A stretch of 64,000 nt of DNA. Origin: Delphinapterus leucas. Its lineage: Eukaryota > Chordata > Mammalia > Artiodactyla > Monodontidae. Position 1 is the stretch's first letter, and the number at the start of each line of letters is the position of its first letter. Shown here piece by piece: positions 12,896 to 25,111 of this stretch. Location of the stretch: NCBI RefSeq assembly GCF_002288925.2, contig NW_022098031.1, forward strand, positions 709,460-773,459, in the 5' to 3' direction. Both the position numbers and the translations under genes were made by a program. The notes under the pieces were generated by a model. The model saw nothing but the letters and a program-made list of their open reading frames with translations, searched no databases and had not been told where the DNA came from.

Positions 12896-13107
12896 GGGCT
12901 TCCCTGGTGGCACAGTGGTTGACAGTCCGCCTGCCGATGCAGGGGACACGGGTTCGTGCCCCGGTCTGGGAGGATCCCACATGCTGCAGAGCGGCTGGGC
13001 CCGTGAGCCATGGCCGCTGAGCTTGCACGTCCGGAGCCTGTGCTCCGCAATGGCAGAGGCCACAACAGTGAGAGGCCCGCGTACTGCAAAAAAAAAGAAA
13101 AAAAAAA
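12896..13107 (+). mobile_element. CHR-type SINE (cetacean, tRNA-derived)
   Basis: Begins gggcttccctggtggcacag and has a Pol III A box (tggcacagtggttgac) and a B box (gggttcgtgcc). The body is GC-rich, and the 3' end gcgtactgc is followed by an A-rich tail. The target-site duplication is atccaacttccc at 12884-12895 and atacaacttccc at 13107-13118. The open frames across it on both strands are by-products of the SINE. Confidence 0.95.
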
Positions 13108-13984
13108 TACAACTTCCCAGTTTCATTTACCAGCTTTTGAATTGGTCAGGTTATATGTTGTTTTATGCTAATTGAACATCTTCCACCATCCTGTCTAGAG
13201 TACTTGAGGAAATGATACATTTAGAAATTCGAATTCCTGGCTCACTGTAGCAGGCTTCTGTCCAAGTGAGACGCTCCTAAGGAGTGGGACGGGAACCCTG
13301 AGTGGCAGCAGATGCACAGGTATATGGTCTATTTTAATCAAAGGTAACAAATTAGCTGCCCACAGGCCAGATGTGGGCTACTGACATGTTTGGTTTGAAA
13401 AAACTAAATGTTTTTAAATTTTAAAAACTTGTTACAGCAAGAAATTAAGTATTTTCACATTAAAAAATCTAAGTTTCCTATTTCTTTGAAAACATCCTAA
13501 GTCCTAATAGCATGACTTCTCTATAAGACAGTAATCAGACAGAGGTGAGTAGTGGCTGCCCCTGTAGACAGCACGTTCTGTTAACCTGCCAAGGTTTCCA
13601 CCACTCTCAGTCGCCTTACATCAGCCTGCTTCATTCATTATGGTACCTGACTGATGTCTTCAGGTAACTTCAAGTTGTCCCTGGTCACTTGTAATTTTGG
13701 TTATTCTTACTGGCTGAAGCAACTAAAATTCCGAACTTTACCTATGTTCTAATCTCTAAGCATCTGTTTCTTTCTGTTTTCTAGTCAATTAGATTATCAT
13801 AGTTATTTCTTCTCAAAGTTAACAGGCTCAAAATAACCATAATTACTGACTAAATGCAACCTGGATTTGATTTTTCCATATTTTCCTTTTCTTTGTTATG
13901 GCGCTATCATCCTCTCTATCCCCTGCACTGGAAAACAGTTCATTCTGCCTCCCCCATTTTAGCTTATTTAATCAAGTTTAACAC
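13108..13984. other. Intronic sequence, nothing firmly recognised
   Basis: No exon. A stretch at about 13340-13580 (gcccacaggccagatgtggg, then ctacaagac-like motifs) resembles old transposon debris but I cannot name it. Confidence 0.35.
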
Positions 13985-15180
13985 GTTCAGGAAATATTTA
14001 TGGAGCGCCTACTGTTGCCAGGCACCATTCTAGCCAATAAAGAAACAGCAATGGTCAAGACACCTTCTAAAAATAAGCAAATACATATAACTAAAAAATG
14101 ATCAGGTAATTATAAATTTTCATTAAGATAAGATGATATTCTAGAAAAAAACTGTATGGCTCTTTTAGATTGGGTGGTCAAGGAAATTCATTCTTAGCAT
14201 GAATCATTCAAGTAGAAGTATACATTATAAAAAGCTGCTCATGCAAAGACAGACGTGGAAAAACATTCCAATCCAAACGAACAGGGCCAAGTTCTAGTAC
14301 TTACGTGTGTTCAAACAACACAAAAAATATCCAGTATAAGTGGAGGATAATGGTAAGTGGGAAAATGATTATGGATGAGGTTAGAGTGTTAGGTAAGAGC
14401 CAAGTCACATAGGGCTTTGTTAATCATGTTAAGAAATTTAAATCTTATTCCAAGAGCAATGGAAATTCACTGAAAGGCTTTAAACAAGGAAGTGACATCA
14501 TCTGATTTACATTTAAAAAGATCAGCGTGAAAGCTAAGGAGGTCAGGTTAACGCAGTGGTAGCAGTAATGAAGGATAGGACTAATATGCTGGTAATGCAA
14601 ATGGAGGGATGTGTTTAGATAGCATGGTTGAAATAAATCATTGGCAGAGTAGAAGAGGAAAAGAACAGTGCCTAAATTTTCATTTTCTGCATTCAGACGA
14701 TGAGACTTAGTGTTTCGACCACGTTAATTTTGAGAGGATATTAGACACACCTTCCCAATGATGTCAGTTAAATATACTGTTTGGGTTCCAGGGAGCAATC
14801 AGAACTGGAAATAGATACTTGAGAATAATCACTATATAAGTAGACTTTAAAGCCATAGGACAGGATAAGGTCACTTAAGGTAAGATCTCATAGGGGTTGT
14901 GTGTTGATAAAGAAAAGGGCCAATGAAAAAGAAAAAAAAAAAAAAAAGAAAAGGGCCAAGTATATTATCTCTGAACACTCCAACACTTAGATTTAAAAAA
15001 TGAGAGAGAGAGAGAGAGAGAGTAAGCAAAAGAGACTGAGAAAGAGCTATCAGGGAGGTGAGAGAAAAACCAGAAGAGCAGATCTCACAGAAATCAAGAG
15101 TCCAAGAGCCACAAAGAAGAGAGGTTGGACGACTGTGTTGAAGGCTGAGTTGTCTGGATTCTGTCTCAAATGCTGAATTG
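13985..15180 (+). repeat. Ancient interspersed repeat, copy 3 (long)
   Basis: The longest copy in the window. Ordered motifs: tatttatggagcgcctac, tgccaggcac, gattgggtggtcaaggaaat, gccaagtcacatagggcttt, ggaagtgacatcatctgatt, aagccataggacaggataag, ctctgaacactccaacactt, gactgtgttgaaggctga. It is interrupted by a poly-A stretch near 14930 and a GA repeat at 15002-15022. A new LINE-2-like start follows at about 15190. Confidence 0.6.
15002..15022. repeat. Microsatellite (GA)n
   Basis: About ten uninterrupted GA units inside repeat copy 3. Confidence 0.95.
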
Positions 15181-15678
15181 CAGTAACAAACATTCATTGA
15201 ACATTTACTCTATAAACATTATGCCAGGTACTCCGGGGAATAGTAAGAAGATACACATTTGGCAACCTAAAAAATAAAGCCTCTAGATCAAAGTTTATTT
15301 CACTGTTTATAAAGGTCTACAACAGCATCTATTTATCACTGAAACTCTATGTGTGTGTGTAAGCCTAAAGTCACTGAAAACGTGGTAAAGCCTGGCATAA
15401 AAGCAGCAGAACTTCCAGATATGACGGGGAGATGTAGGCATAGACGAAGGGTACTTGATGGCTATCAGTATAGCCTAATGACAGACCACTTAGAGGATCA
15501 TAATGCTTTTTGTTACAATATAAGACTCTAGGACCTTGGTACCACTCTGGGAGTTTGAGAAAAGCCCTAATAATGACTGAAATTGAATTTCAGGGATTCA
15601 ATTAAGAAAAAATAAATGCTATTATGGTTAATGATGTTTAAGCAATTAGGGCGACCAGTTAATTTTAAAATATAAAAC

Positions 15679-15742
15679 TAAAGTTACAAGAGCAATCTTT
15701 ACCTATATTTTAAAGTTACAAGAGCAATCTTTACCTATATTT
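15679..15742. repeat. 32-bp perfect tandem duplication
   Basis: Two identical 32-base units beginning taaagttacaagagcaatct, at 15679-15710 and 15711-15742. They lie in the PTPRQ intron 81-144 bases beyond the donor of the exon at 15824. Confidence 0.95.
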
Positions 15743-15823
15743 TGAATGATTTCTATGGAAAAATATTTAAAGAGCTTTTTCTTGAATGCAGAAGTATATA
15801 TACACATACAGAACAATACTTAC

Positions 15824-16147
15824 GACCAGGCAGGGTTTGTGTAGATATCCAATTTGAAGCATCGCCATAGCCGGCATTGGTGCTGGCAGCCACTTGGAAT
15901 CTATACCATCTAAATTTCTTTAAATCATATACTGTCTCTTCAGTTAGGTCAGCTTCGTAGAGGTATTGAATTTTTTGATATTCAACACATTCTTCAGATT
16001 CCCATTCTCTGCATTTTTGAGCCCGAAGTTGAGTGGTAATCTTATAATTTTGGAAGTAGCCAAAGATAGTGTCAGGTCTCATCCATGTCAATGTTGCACT
16101 AGTTGACTGAACATCAGAAAAAGCAATATTTGTGGGAGTGCTGGGAA
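15824..16147 (-). CDS. PTPRQ: PTPRQ exon: one complete FN3 domain
   Basis: 324 bases, phase 1 to phase 1, acceptor caacttttag, donor gtaagtatt (strong). It is the last exon of the gene in this window. It encodes [19 protein letters not shown], the strand-B tryptophan in [11 protein letters not shown], a long C-C' region with a cysteine pair ([14 protein letters not shown]), then the F/G region [18 protein letters not shown], ending STQTLPG. At 108 residues it is the longest FN3 unit here, and the only one with two close cysteines. A 28.8-kb intron separates it from the preceding exon. The next exon was looked for in 1-15823 and not found. Confidence 0.96.
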
Positions 16148-17164
16148 CTAAAAGTTGAAGGGAAAAAAAATGGAAAACAATTGGAATTACCAAACATTGT
16201 GTGAACAGGAGGGAGAAATGGGATTTACAAATATTTCTTTACTATGCACGTAGTGGTGATCTCTTATTACAACTGCCCTTAGATTAATATCCCCACATTT
16301 AATAAGCAGAAACTTAAGGTGATGCTTCACAGAGCAATGGTCCAAAGGGTTAGGGGACAAAACAATTGTGATGTTTTTATTCCTAATTTTGCTCCCAAAT
16401 TCACTCACAAGTTACTTATAAAAACTTACTTTGGTTCCTTATATAAGCACTGGTACAAAGAAAAATTGCATGCTCATATAATCCTATGTACTTTCTGAGG
16501 AAGGGTCTGAGTTTTTAATATTCAGTTCCCAAGAAAGACGTTCTTATATTTAAATGACTAGATAGACACAAACACATCTTACATATAGTAGATGTTGATT
16601 ATAAAATAACTTAAATAAACAAGATTATTAAATGAATTAATAATGTATACAATTTTTATTTTATCTTGCATATATTTAAAATTAGTATAACCCTTTCTAG
16701 AACATCATCAAGCACACTGACATTAATACACAGAATAAGGTATCTGTATATCACCTACAATCACATGGTCCTACTTGGAGTCATTTATTAGATTTCGTAT
16801 TAACCACTGGTTTGCTATATTCATACCGTGTGTCAGGCTCTGAGGCTGGTGTTAGGAAATCAAGATACATAGGCTTATGTCTTGTTTTCAAGAAACAGTC
16901 ACTTATTAGACAAGTATAATATAAGTGTGTTATGCTTAGAAATATAAAAGAACAATGAATTAAGTGACATGGGCACTTTTTTCATGCCTGTCCTTGTATA
17001 TGTGCAAGGACCTTTTCTCAGAAGGCTGAGATAGGGAGACTGATAACAATGACTTGTATGAAAATTACACAATTCATAAAAACTATATGTTAATATGTGC
17101 AGTAAAGATAAGAAAATTAATGAGTTAGAAAATTCATTCGTAAAAAGGTCATTTATTCCTAAAC
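16148..17164. other. Start of the 28.8-kb PTPRQ intron, acceptor side
   Basis: No exon other than the one ending at 16147. About 16800-16930 looks like a short diverged fragment of the ancient repeat family (gtgtcaggctctgaggctgg-tgttagg). The remainder is unassigned. Confidence 0.4.
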
Positions 17165-18300
17165 ATATCATATTGATTCAGATTTCAATAAATACCTAAT
17201 GAGCATCTAATTTATGCCAAGTACTACTGTAGGTGCTGGGAATACAATGAACAAAATAGACAAAAGTCCCTACCCTGGTGTAATTTACATTCCAGAGGTT
17301 TATATACAACACAAGTATAAATAAGTATTATATACAGTATTTTGGACAATGATTAGTGTTATGGAAAAAAATAAGAAAGGGAAAAAGGAGAAAGAGTTCA
17401 AGGATAATGAAATGAGGACAGCCCTTGGCTAAAAAAAAAGAAAGCGTGACCGATTAGGAGACATGAAGTTCCTGATGAAGGTGGGGAAACTAACCATGTG
17501 ACTGGAGGAAGAACATTCCCAGCAGGGGGAAATGTGTGATTACAGGCCCTATGTTGGAATCATGCCTGGTATATCTGAAGAATAAAAAAGAGGCCAGCGT
17601 GGCTAGTAGGAGGTGAGGTCTGAGAAGAAACGCTGAAGGCTTGATTATATACGACATTGTAGAACTTTAAGACTTTCACATGAGCAGAGGAGTTACAGGC
17701 TCTGAGGTATGTTTTCACTCTAGCTACTGTGTTGAGACTAGACAAGGGAGAGATGGATGAAAACAGGGAGAGTAATTAGTAGGCTACTGCAGTGTCAACA
17801 CAAGAGATCAGGATGGCGTGAGGCAGGACTGCAGCAGCAGAAATGAAAGCAAGTATTCAGATTCTGAATATAATTTGCAGGAGAGCCGACAGGATTTGCT
17901 GCTGTGTGACATGTCAGGTATAACAGAGAGAAAGGAGTAGAAGAAAGCTTTAAGGTCTTCGGGTTGAGCAAACAGAAAGACGAAGTCACTTAACCAAGAA
18001 GGGGATGACTGAAAGAAGTAAGCTTTGGCAAGTAAGATTAAGAATTTATTTTGAGCATGTTAACTTTGAAATGCCTATCAGATACCCAGAAGGTGATGTC
18101 AAATAATAGATGGATGCATGAGTCTGGAGTTCTGTAGGGAGATCTGGACTTGAGTTAAAAATTTGGATTTCCTCTTCATTTTTTACTGAACTATCTACAG
18201 ACCTATTGCTTATAAATTTGCCTAAACCTGGGAGAGAAAGTCTAATGCAATGGAAAACAAGTAGTAAATTACTTAAAGCCATGGGATCAGATTCAATTAC
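17165..18300 (+). repeat. Ancient interspersed repeat, copy 4
   Basis: Ordered motifs as in copy 3: aataaatacctaatgagcat, ggtgctgggaatacaatgaa, gtccctaccctggtgtaatt, ggaagaacattcccagcagg, gaggccagcgtggctagtag, gacaggatttgctgctgtgt, gagcatgttaactttgaaat, gcctatcagatacccagaag, aaagccatgggatcagattc. The open frames inside it on the minus strand are by-products. Confidence 0.65.
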
Positions 18301-18599
18301 TCTGTTTTCAAATACTAATATTTATCATCAAATCTTACTGTATTTAATTGAACAGTAACCTTTAAAAAGGTAGCTCTACAAACAGAACACTTATAATATG
18401 ACTTACAACACACTATCTTTAGTTATGCATAAGAGCAATGAGAGAAAAAGTTATTTTAAGGAACAATTACCTTTATAGAGGAAGAAGTTTTAGAATTGAC
18501 CAAAAAGTAGAGTTTCCGTAATTTATTGAAATCCTTCAGCCACTAAGTTTGAATTCAGACCTCTTGGAGATAAGGCACATTTTCAAAATATTCTAACAC

Positions 18600-19030
18600 A
18601 AAGCAGAGAAATATGACTGATTTGGGGGTTCAGGAAAAGTGCTAAGAGAAAAGGCTGCATGTGAGAGGAGATTCCACTAATTGTAAAGGTAGAGATTCAA
18701 GAAGAGGGGGGTAGTGTGATCTAAGTCAAGTTTACAGCTTATAATTGACACTGGCAATGACAAAGAGAAATAGTCTGAGGACATACTATGGCACAAGATC
18801 ATAGATAGCTTCTCAGGCAATGGAAAGCTGTCAAGGTGACAGAATCAGATGTTCAGCAGTGCATTTTATCAAGTCCAGTCTGATAACTGCAAACAGGAAA
18901 AGGGACAAATTCATAGAACATCTGATTTGTTCAGCAAAGAAGAAATAAAATGATAGCAATAGGAAAGAGGTGAATTTTTAGATCTATTTTGGTGGTAGAA
19001 TCCATAGAACAGGCAAATGAATCAGAAGAT
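18600..19030 (+). repeat. Ancient interspersed repeat, copy 5 (partial)
   Basis: Motifs tctcaggcaatggaaagctg, ctgataactgcaaacaggaa and atctattttggtggtagaat match the middle of the same family. Strongly diverged. Confidence 0.4.
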
Positions 19031-19077
19031 CACAGAATCAGAATCTGAAGGAAACTTAGAGATGATCTTGGTCAACC

Positions 19078-19913
19078 TGTCTTGTTACGTCTGACCTTTA
19101 TGGAGGCAGATGTCCCCCAAGAATTTTGGTACCTACACCCCTTCCAGTTTTTCAACCAAACGCTGATAGGTACTGATGCAAAAAAAAATTTTGCAGCTGT
19201 AATTAAGAATTCAAATCAGTTTACTTTAAGGAGAGATAATCCAGTGGGCCTGATTTTATAATGAGTCCTTTAAAAGCAGAGAGTTTTCTTTGGGTAGTTA
19301 CAAAAGAGGAAGTTAAGTATTCTAAGCAAGAGATTAGATTCAATGTACAAACATTTCTCCACTGCTGGCTTTGAAGAAGGAAGGGGCCACCAGGATATAT
19401 CTAGGAGCTGAGGACAGCCCTTGGCTAAAAGCCAACCAGGAATTGGGGGTCTCAGTCCTAGAACTGTAAGAAACTGAATTCTGCTGCAACCATGTGAGCT
19501 TGGACGAGGACCTGTACTCCACGTGAGAACACAGCCCATGGATAACTTGATTTGACCTTGTGAGACTCTGAGTAGAGAATCCAGGCACAGCATACCCAGA
19601 CTCTGACCTACAGAGCTGTGCTCTAATAAATGGGTGCTTTTTTTTTTTTGTGGTACACGGGCCTCTCACTGTTGTGGCCTCTCCTGTTGCGGAGCACAGG
19701 CTCCGGACGCGCAGGCTCAGCGGCCATGGCTCATGGGCCCAGCCACTCCGCGACATGTGGGATCTTCCCGGACCGGGGCACGAACCCGTGTCCCCTGCAT
19801 CGGCAGGCAGACTCTCAACCACTGCGCCACCAGGGAAGCCCAATGGGTGTTGTTTTAAGTCACTAAGTTTGTGATAATTCATGACACAGCAATAGAAAAC
19901 TAATATAATACAA
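19078..19913 (+). mobile_element. MLT1-like LTR (ERVL-MaLR), split by a SINE
   Basis: Diagnostic pieces: ttgcagctgtaattaagaat, aatccagtgggcctgatttt, gagtcctttaaaagcagag, then the 3' end ttgttttaagtcactaagtt-tgtgataatt, ..cacagcaatagaaaactaat. A CHR SINE at 19637-19841 sits inside it. The long minus-strand open frame at 19340-19882 is a composite of this LTR and the SINE, not a gene. The left boundary is approximate. Confidence 0.65.
19637..19841 (-). mobile_element. CHR-type SINE inside the MLT1-like LTR
   Basis: Reverse orientation: it starts with poly-T and gtggtacacgggcctctcac and ends with gccaccagggaagccc. The target-site duplication aatgggtg is perfect (19629-19636 and 19842-19849). 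B box and A box complements are visible (cgaacccgtgtcc, caaccactgcgcca). Confidence 0.95.
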
Positions 19914-20279
19914 CTTCACTCTGCCAAATGACCAATCTCTACTTATCCAGCTTGTTCTTAAATATACAGAGCAAAATCTTGAGGGGCTTTACTTTAAAAT
20001 TGATTTCCAGATCGCTCTATTAGTTTGTACAACCTTCATTATTTTGAACAGATATCTACCTTCCTATAAATCCTAATTCTACACTGAACACCCACCTCGA
20101 ATAGTCCTAGTCCTATTTTCCTCTCCACTTTACTCCAACATTTATACCGAAGAACTAGAAAGGTTTTTATTCTGCATTCATATTAATAAAAAAGATTGAG
20201 CAATTACTCCAAAATATATGTTTATTTATATATTATATACATATATGAATGCCAACCATAATTAGATTATGTCTCTGAA

Positions 20280-20650
20280 GGTCTAGATTAATTCTTGAAA
20301 CACAAGAGGCATTTAATAAATATTTTTGAAAGTAGGAACAAATGAATAAGAGGGTATAACAGGAGACTTGATTTAGATAGATGGTCAGGAAAGGTTTTCC
20401 TGATGAATTATAATGTAATCAGAGATCTGACAGATAAGATTAAACTTCCCAGGGGAAAAGCATGAGGGTTTTAAGACTCTGAGGAAGAGAATATGGCACA
20501 TTGGAAACACGTAAAGAAGGCTGCTACATCCACAAGGAGATGAAGAGGAAGACAGAAGGTTGGAGATGTAGGCCAGAATCAGATAATGTTGAGCCTTGCA
20601 GTCTGGATTCAAGATTTTTAGTTTTATCCTAAGTGCAGTGGGAATACTTG
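20280..20650 (+). repeat. Ancient interspersed repeat, copy 6 (partial)
   Basis: Contains ggtcaggaaaggttttcctg, atcagagatctgacagataa, aaagcatgagggttttaaga, gccttgcagtctggattcaa and ttatcctaagtgcagtggga, the family's middle motifs in order. Confidence 0.55.
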
Positions 20651-20693
20651 ATAAGTTTTATATTGACTTTTCATTTTCATTAAAACCATAGAC

Positions 20694-21028
20694 AAGGGCT
20701 TCCCTGGTGGCACAGTGGTTAAGAATCCACTTGCCAACGCAGGGAACACAGCTTCGATCCCTAGTCCGGGAAGATCCCACATGCCGCAGAGCAACTAAGC
20801 CCGTGCGCACAACTACCAAGCCTGCGCTCTAGAGCCCGCGAGCCACAACTACTGAGCCCACATGCCACAATGACTGAAGCCCACGCACCTAGAGCCCGTG
20901 CTCTGTGATGAGAAGCCACCACAGTGAGAAGCCCGCGCACCACAACGAAGAGTAGCCCCCACTCGCCGCTAGAGAAAGCCCGCGCATGCAGCAATGAAGA
21001 CCCAACGCAGCCAAAAATAAAATAAATA
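20694..21028 (+). mobile_element. CHR-type SINE, long form
   Basis: gggcttccctggtggcacag start; A box tggcacagtggttaag; B-box region agcttcgatcccta. It has the extended 3' body with repeated ccacaacta and agagcccg units, then the tail aacgcagccaaaaataaaat. The target-site duplication aaccatagac is present on both sides (about 20684-20693 and 21030-21039). It is about 120 bases longer than the short-form copies and so belongs to a different, probably older, subfamily. Confidence 0.95.
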
Positions 21029-21539
21029 AAACCATAGACTCTGTTCTTCCCCATGAGAGCAAGGGACTGTGGTCCAGACGTTTCCCTTTCTTTCCAGTCC
21101 ATCACTAACTACCCCTTTCATGTTTCAATTTCCTTTACCTAGGGTTTACTAAGCAACTAAAGGTGGAAGGAAAAAAGGGTGCATTAGCTATTCAATGAAC
21201 TGGAGAAGGCAGAGGAGGCTACCCTTTCCCCATATTTCATCAGGGGGGATGACTAGAGGCCCATGGCTCTCTAACCAACTTTTTTAATACCCTCCAGTGT
21301 TTAGATTTCAGGAAAGAAAACTAATGGCAAAGTTTGTTGCACAGTAAAAAATTTTCAGCAGATTAATATTTGTCCACAGACTCCACTATTCTCCAAATAA
21401 GTGTTACAGAGAAGAAGAGGTCTAAATAGGACAGTACTTTAACTTGACAAAGAAACAAGATCCATACAAGAGTTATTTTTAACCTGGCTAAAGGAAGGGT
21501 AACAATAATTGCAATTGCTTTCCATGTGACAAGCACAGG

Positions 21540-21612
21540 GATGGGCCTTGCACGGGACACCCAGAGTCTGGCACGTATGGGCACTCAGTAAGTGTTGATT
21601 ATATGAATAAAT
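21540..21612 (+). repeat. LINE-2/MIR 3' tail relic
   Basis: gtctggcacgtatgggcact-cagtaagtgttga-..tgaataaatcatg is the typical L2/MIR tail pattern. Confidence 0.6.
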
Positions 21613-24600
21613 CATGGCTCATGAAACAGTCCTTTGGTTTCATGCAATACAAAATTTTGTCCACATTTTTCACTCAAGTGTATTTATAAAGATGAACAAG
21701 AAATAAATCTAATCTGAGGCCAAATACGTATAACTTGTAGACAATTTTTTTCAACAAGGCTACCTCAGACGCACACACAAATGACCAGCAGTATGTAGGC
21801 CTCATTTATATCCAGCATCTTCTCTTTTGATGAACCGTGTGTTGAACTAGACTATTTCAAGGCAACCGCCCTATTGAATTACAGATACAAAAAGGATTAC
21901 ACTCATTTTAGCATGGAGAATCAGATTTCCATTCTTTAAGAATGACTAAAAACCTCAAACTTTTTCTATCCACAGATGGTACTCATTTGAACACATCATT
22001 CCATGCTTCCTGGAATAATCATGCAGCTTGTTTAGATTTTCTAAACATGACTGAACTGTGATGAAGCGATCAACATTCTCTGCCAAGGTATTCCATAAAT
22101 TACATTTTTATTCATAAATTATTCTTACCGGCGAAATACTTTCATCATGGTTGAATTGAAAGTCTGTAGATCTATCTATACAAGTAAAAATTTGTTACAC
22201 TTTAAAGGCATGTCAGTTTTTAGTGATTATTTAGTATATTCCACTTAGAAGATGAAAATGTGTATAAAATGTAATTATTCTCTAAACTTCTGAATATCAA
22301 TTATAAGAAGTTGCCAACCTCTTATGATAGGATGGTAGTTTGTACTGACTTCTCACTGACCTGGTTAAGTATACTAACATGGAAGACCAAGTTTCCTTAA
22401 ATCTTTAGTCATGACTATATACATGTATCTTCAGGCACAGATATACTCTCTTTTAAGCAAAACAAGTGTCTGAAAAATATATAAATACTTATAAAAGTTA
22501 CAAAAGTATCAACACAATCTTTCATAGTTTATTAAGAATATTTTTGTCTCTGCTAATTTTAAACAAACTACAAAACACAAGGTACAAATATATGATCTGA
22601 ACATACACAAACAAAAGTATAGTTTACTAACACTAACATAATATGGATCAATATAAACATAGAAATGCCTGAAAAGTCAGGTGCAAAGAATATTTCCCAA
22701 ACCAGATATACATTTTGCACTAACCTGAATTTAATCAATATCATTTACTAGACATTCAGATTGAGTGGTATTGGCAAGTTATAAGTCTTAGGGTATAAGC
22801 CCTGCTTCATACATATATAAAAGTAATTTAGCTAATAGAAACTATCACAAATAGGTGATGCCAGGAGGAAGGCTCCATGGAAGGAGATCTGGGAGCTACA
22901 ACTTAAAGGAACAACTGCTGATTAGTACAGATGAGGAAGAAATAATGTTTTAAGTACATTAATATAGGGAGAGATATATAAATGGCAACAAGGTGTTTGT
23001 CATGGTCTGGAAAGTATACCAGACTGGAGAAGAGAAAGTCTAAGGAAGTCATAAGAAAAAAGTTGTGGGCGGTGTAATATCAAGTGTGGTGCTACTGAAG
23101 GGCACTGAACGTTTGAGAGATGAATTTAGATGACTACTGCAGAACACAGAGAACAACCGACAGATTCACCGGTAAAGTACAAACTTAAAGAAAATCCTGA
23201 GCCTCCATACGGCTAGTCATTAGGAAACAGTAAACGTGATAGAAACTGGTTAGATACAGTATATATATATACTGTATATACTGTATATATGCAGTACGAT
23301 GTAGACTACAGTGATAAAGAATAATTAGGAATAGAGCTAAAAGGCCAAAGAATATTGGCAAAAATGTGATGATTTATTGGGCAGAGAAAAAAATAGGAGT
23401 AAAGAAATGGAATCAACCCAGCAATTAGGTTAATAGATCAAATGTACATTGTACACGTCCTAGAAGTAGGCTATGATTTGGCTCTGACGTTACAGAAGAT
23501 AATACAAAGGAAAAAATTAAGACTGTAAGTCTCTGTGACCATAAATAAAGACAAATTAAATGAGCAAGAAACATGAAATAAACTCTGGTATTGAGATCAA
23601 AGGTAGATTTCTCCCCCAGAAAAGCACATAAACAATACCATGTAATTTAATAAACAGCGTCCTCAACAACATGCTTACATAGTAAATTCTAAGTATGTTT
23701 AACTTGGCTCTTTCTTATAATGTCTCTCAATATGGGTGGGCGGAATAATTATCAAACTCATTTTTGTAAAACTATTTCTTTATAAGTTCTAATTATTCAG
23801 TTCAGGTATACTTCTCTCTGTCGGTCTGGCTTAATTCAGAGATAGATTTTGGAGTAGCTGAAGCAAAACTTACCAAAATAGGCTACATAAACATGATTTT
23901 AGGTGATACTACAAAGCTGAGAATATGGAATGACACACTTATTAGTATGCCAAATTAAGTCATTTTAAAATATCCCATCTGCATGTCTTTCATGCTTGAG
24001 AAAGTATCTATAAACAGAACTAAAGTTTTCTAAAGTAATTTTTAAGTGTCTGTCACAGTGCATGTATAGATGGACAATTGGGGACCCAAAATTCTATGGA
24101 CCACAGCTATAACAATATTAGTTATTAATCCAAAAATTATTGAAACATAACTTATTTATAAAAATATCTCAGTAAAACTTCTGGGGAAAATGTCACTTTT
24201 TCTTGGAGAACTCAACAAGGAAAATGATGATACATATTCTATTTGGAGACAAAGTGAGTTGATTTGTTTTATAGAGTCATTAATTTGACAGCTCTATATA
24301 GCAAGTCATCTCCTGAGAATACGTATCAAAAATGACAACTTTGTTTTGAAATAGTTCATCACAAGCAGTTCTTAGGGGAATAATTATATAGCAGAATTAA
24401 TCATCTATTAAGACCACTCCTATAACACCTGGACACTAAATTGAACCATTGACATTGATGAAACAATGAGAAAGATATACGGGTTAGTGATAATGTGCTT
24501 GAGGATGGATATGAGTAAATAAAATGCTAGTTTCATATCTTGTTAGCATGAATAAATAGAGCTGTTTTGCGAGAAGCTTAGGTTAGAGTAAAAGGTAGGG

Positions 24601-24780
24601 AAAAAAAATTTGGGATAAATATGTATATATAAGCTTTGAAACCATGAGAGTGAATGAACATATAAGGGGGTGGTATTTATAGTATCAGAAAAGCAGGCAA
24701 TAAAAAAAAAAAACTGAGTCTCTGTCAAGTCAATAGTCAATCCAGGGTAAATTATCAATAAAATAGGAAAAAGAGATCAT
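21613..24780. other. Intronic sequence, little recognised
   Basis: About 3.2 kb inside the large intron. No exon. 22850-23480 carries loose similarity to the ancient repeat family (ggaaggagatctgggagcta, aggccaaagaatattggcaa) but too little to define a copy. A perfect AT-rich palindrome lies at 23254-23277. Confidence 0.4.
23254..23277. repeat. Perfect 24-bp AT-rich palindrome
   Basis: atacagt, a (TA)n core, then actgtat, followed directly by further actgtatat units to about 23292. Confidence 0.9.
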
Positions 24781-24789
24781 AAAAAACTC

Positions 24790-24906
24790 ACATAAGCCAA
24801 TAATGTTTGGCACACATTGGTACTTAAGAAATATTTGTTTAACAAATGAATGAATAAATGAACAAACTAATGGATGGATACATGGATGCATGGATGAATG
24901 CATGGA
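24790..24906 (+). repeat. LINE-2 tail with expanded tetranucleotide end
   Basis: tttggcacacattggtactt-aagaaatatttg followed by (TGAA)n, which changes into (ATGG)n at about 24870-24905. Confidence 0.65.
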
Positions 24907-25111
24907 TTTCAAGAAGAAAATATCACCAATGTTGACTGATGAACAAGTGTCACCAATGCTGATTACAATCAAATGCTGCTTAAAACCATTCTTTTCTAAA
25001 AACTGGCTGTACAGAAAACCTTGATAGAGTAAAGTATACAAAAGGAGTCCTGGATGTAAGTTTGGGGAAAGCTCTACAGGACAGAAGAATTTGGATTTTT
25101 CAAGGATTCCA

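Noticed and set aside
12896..13107. tRNA gene, suggested by Pol III A and B boxes
   Set aside because: The boxes belong to a tRNA-derived SINE with a polyA tail and target duplication; no tRNA cloverleaf is completed. The same applies to the other five SINEs.
1..15823. Search for the next PTPRQ exon downstream of the one at 15824
   Set aside because: No minus-strand stretch shows the expected FN3 pattern with a phase 1 acceptor; the exon must lie outside the window.
19340..19882. 180-codon minus-strand open frame
   Set aside because: It is a composite of an MLT1-like LTR and a CHR SINE read through; it has no domain and no splice context.
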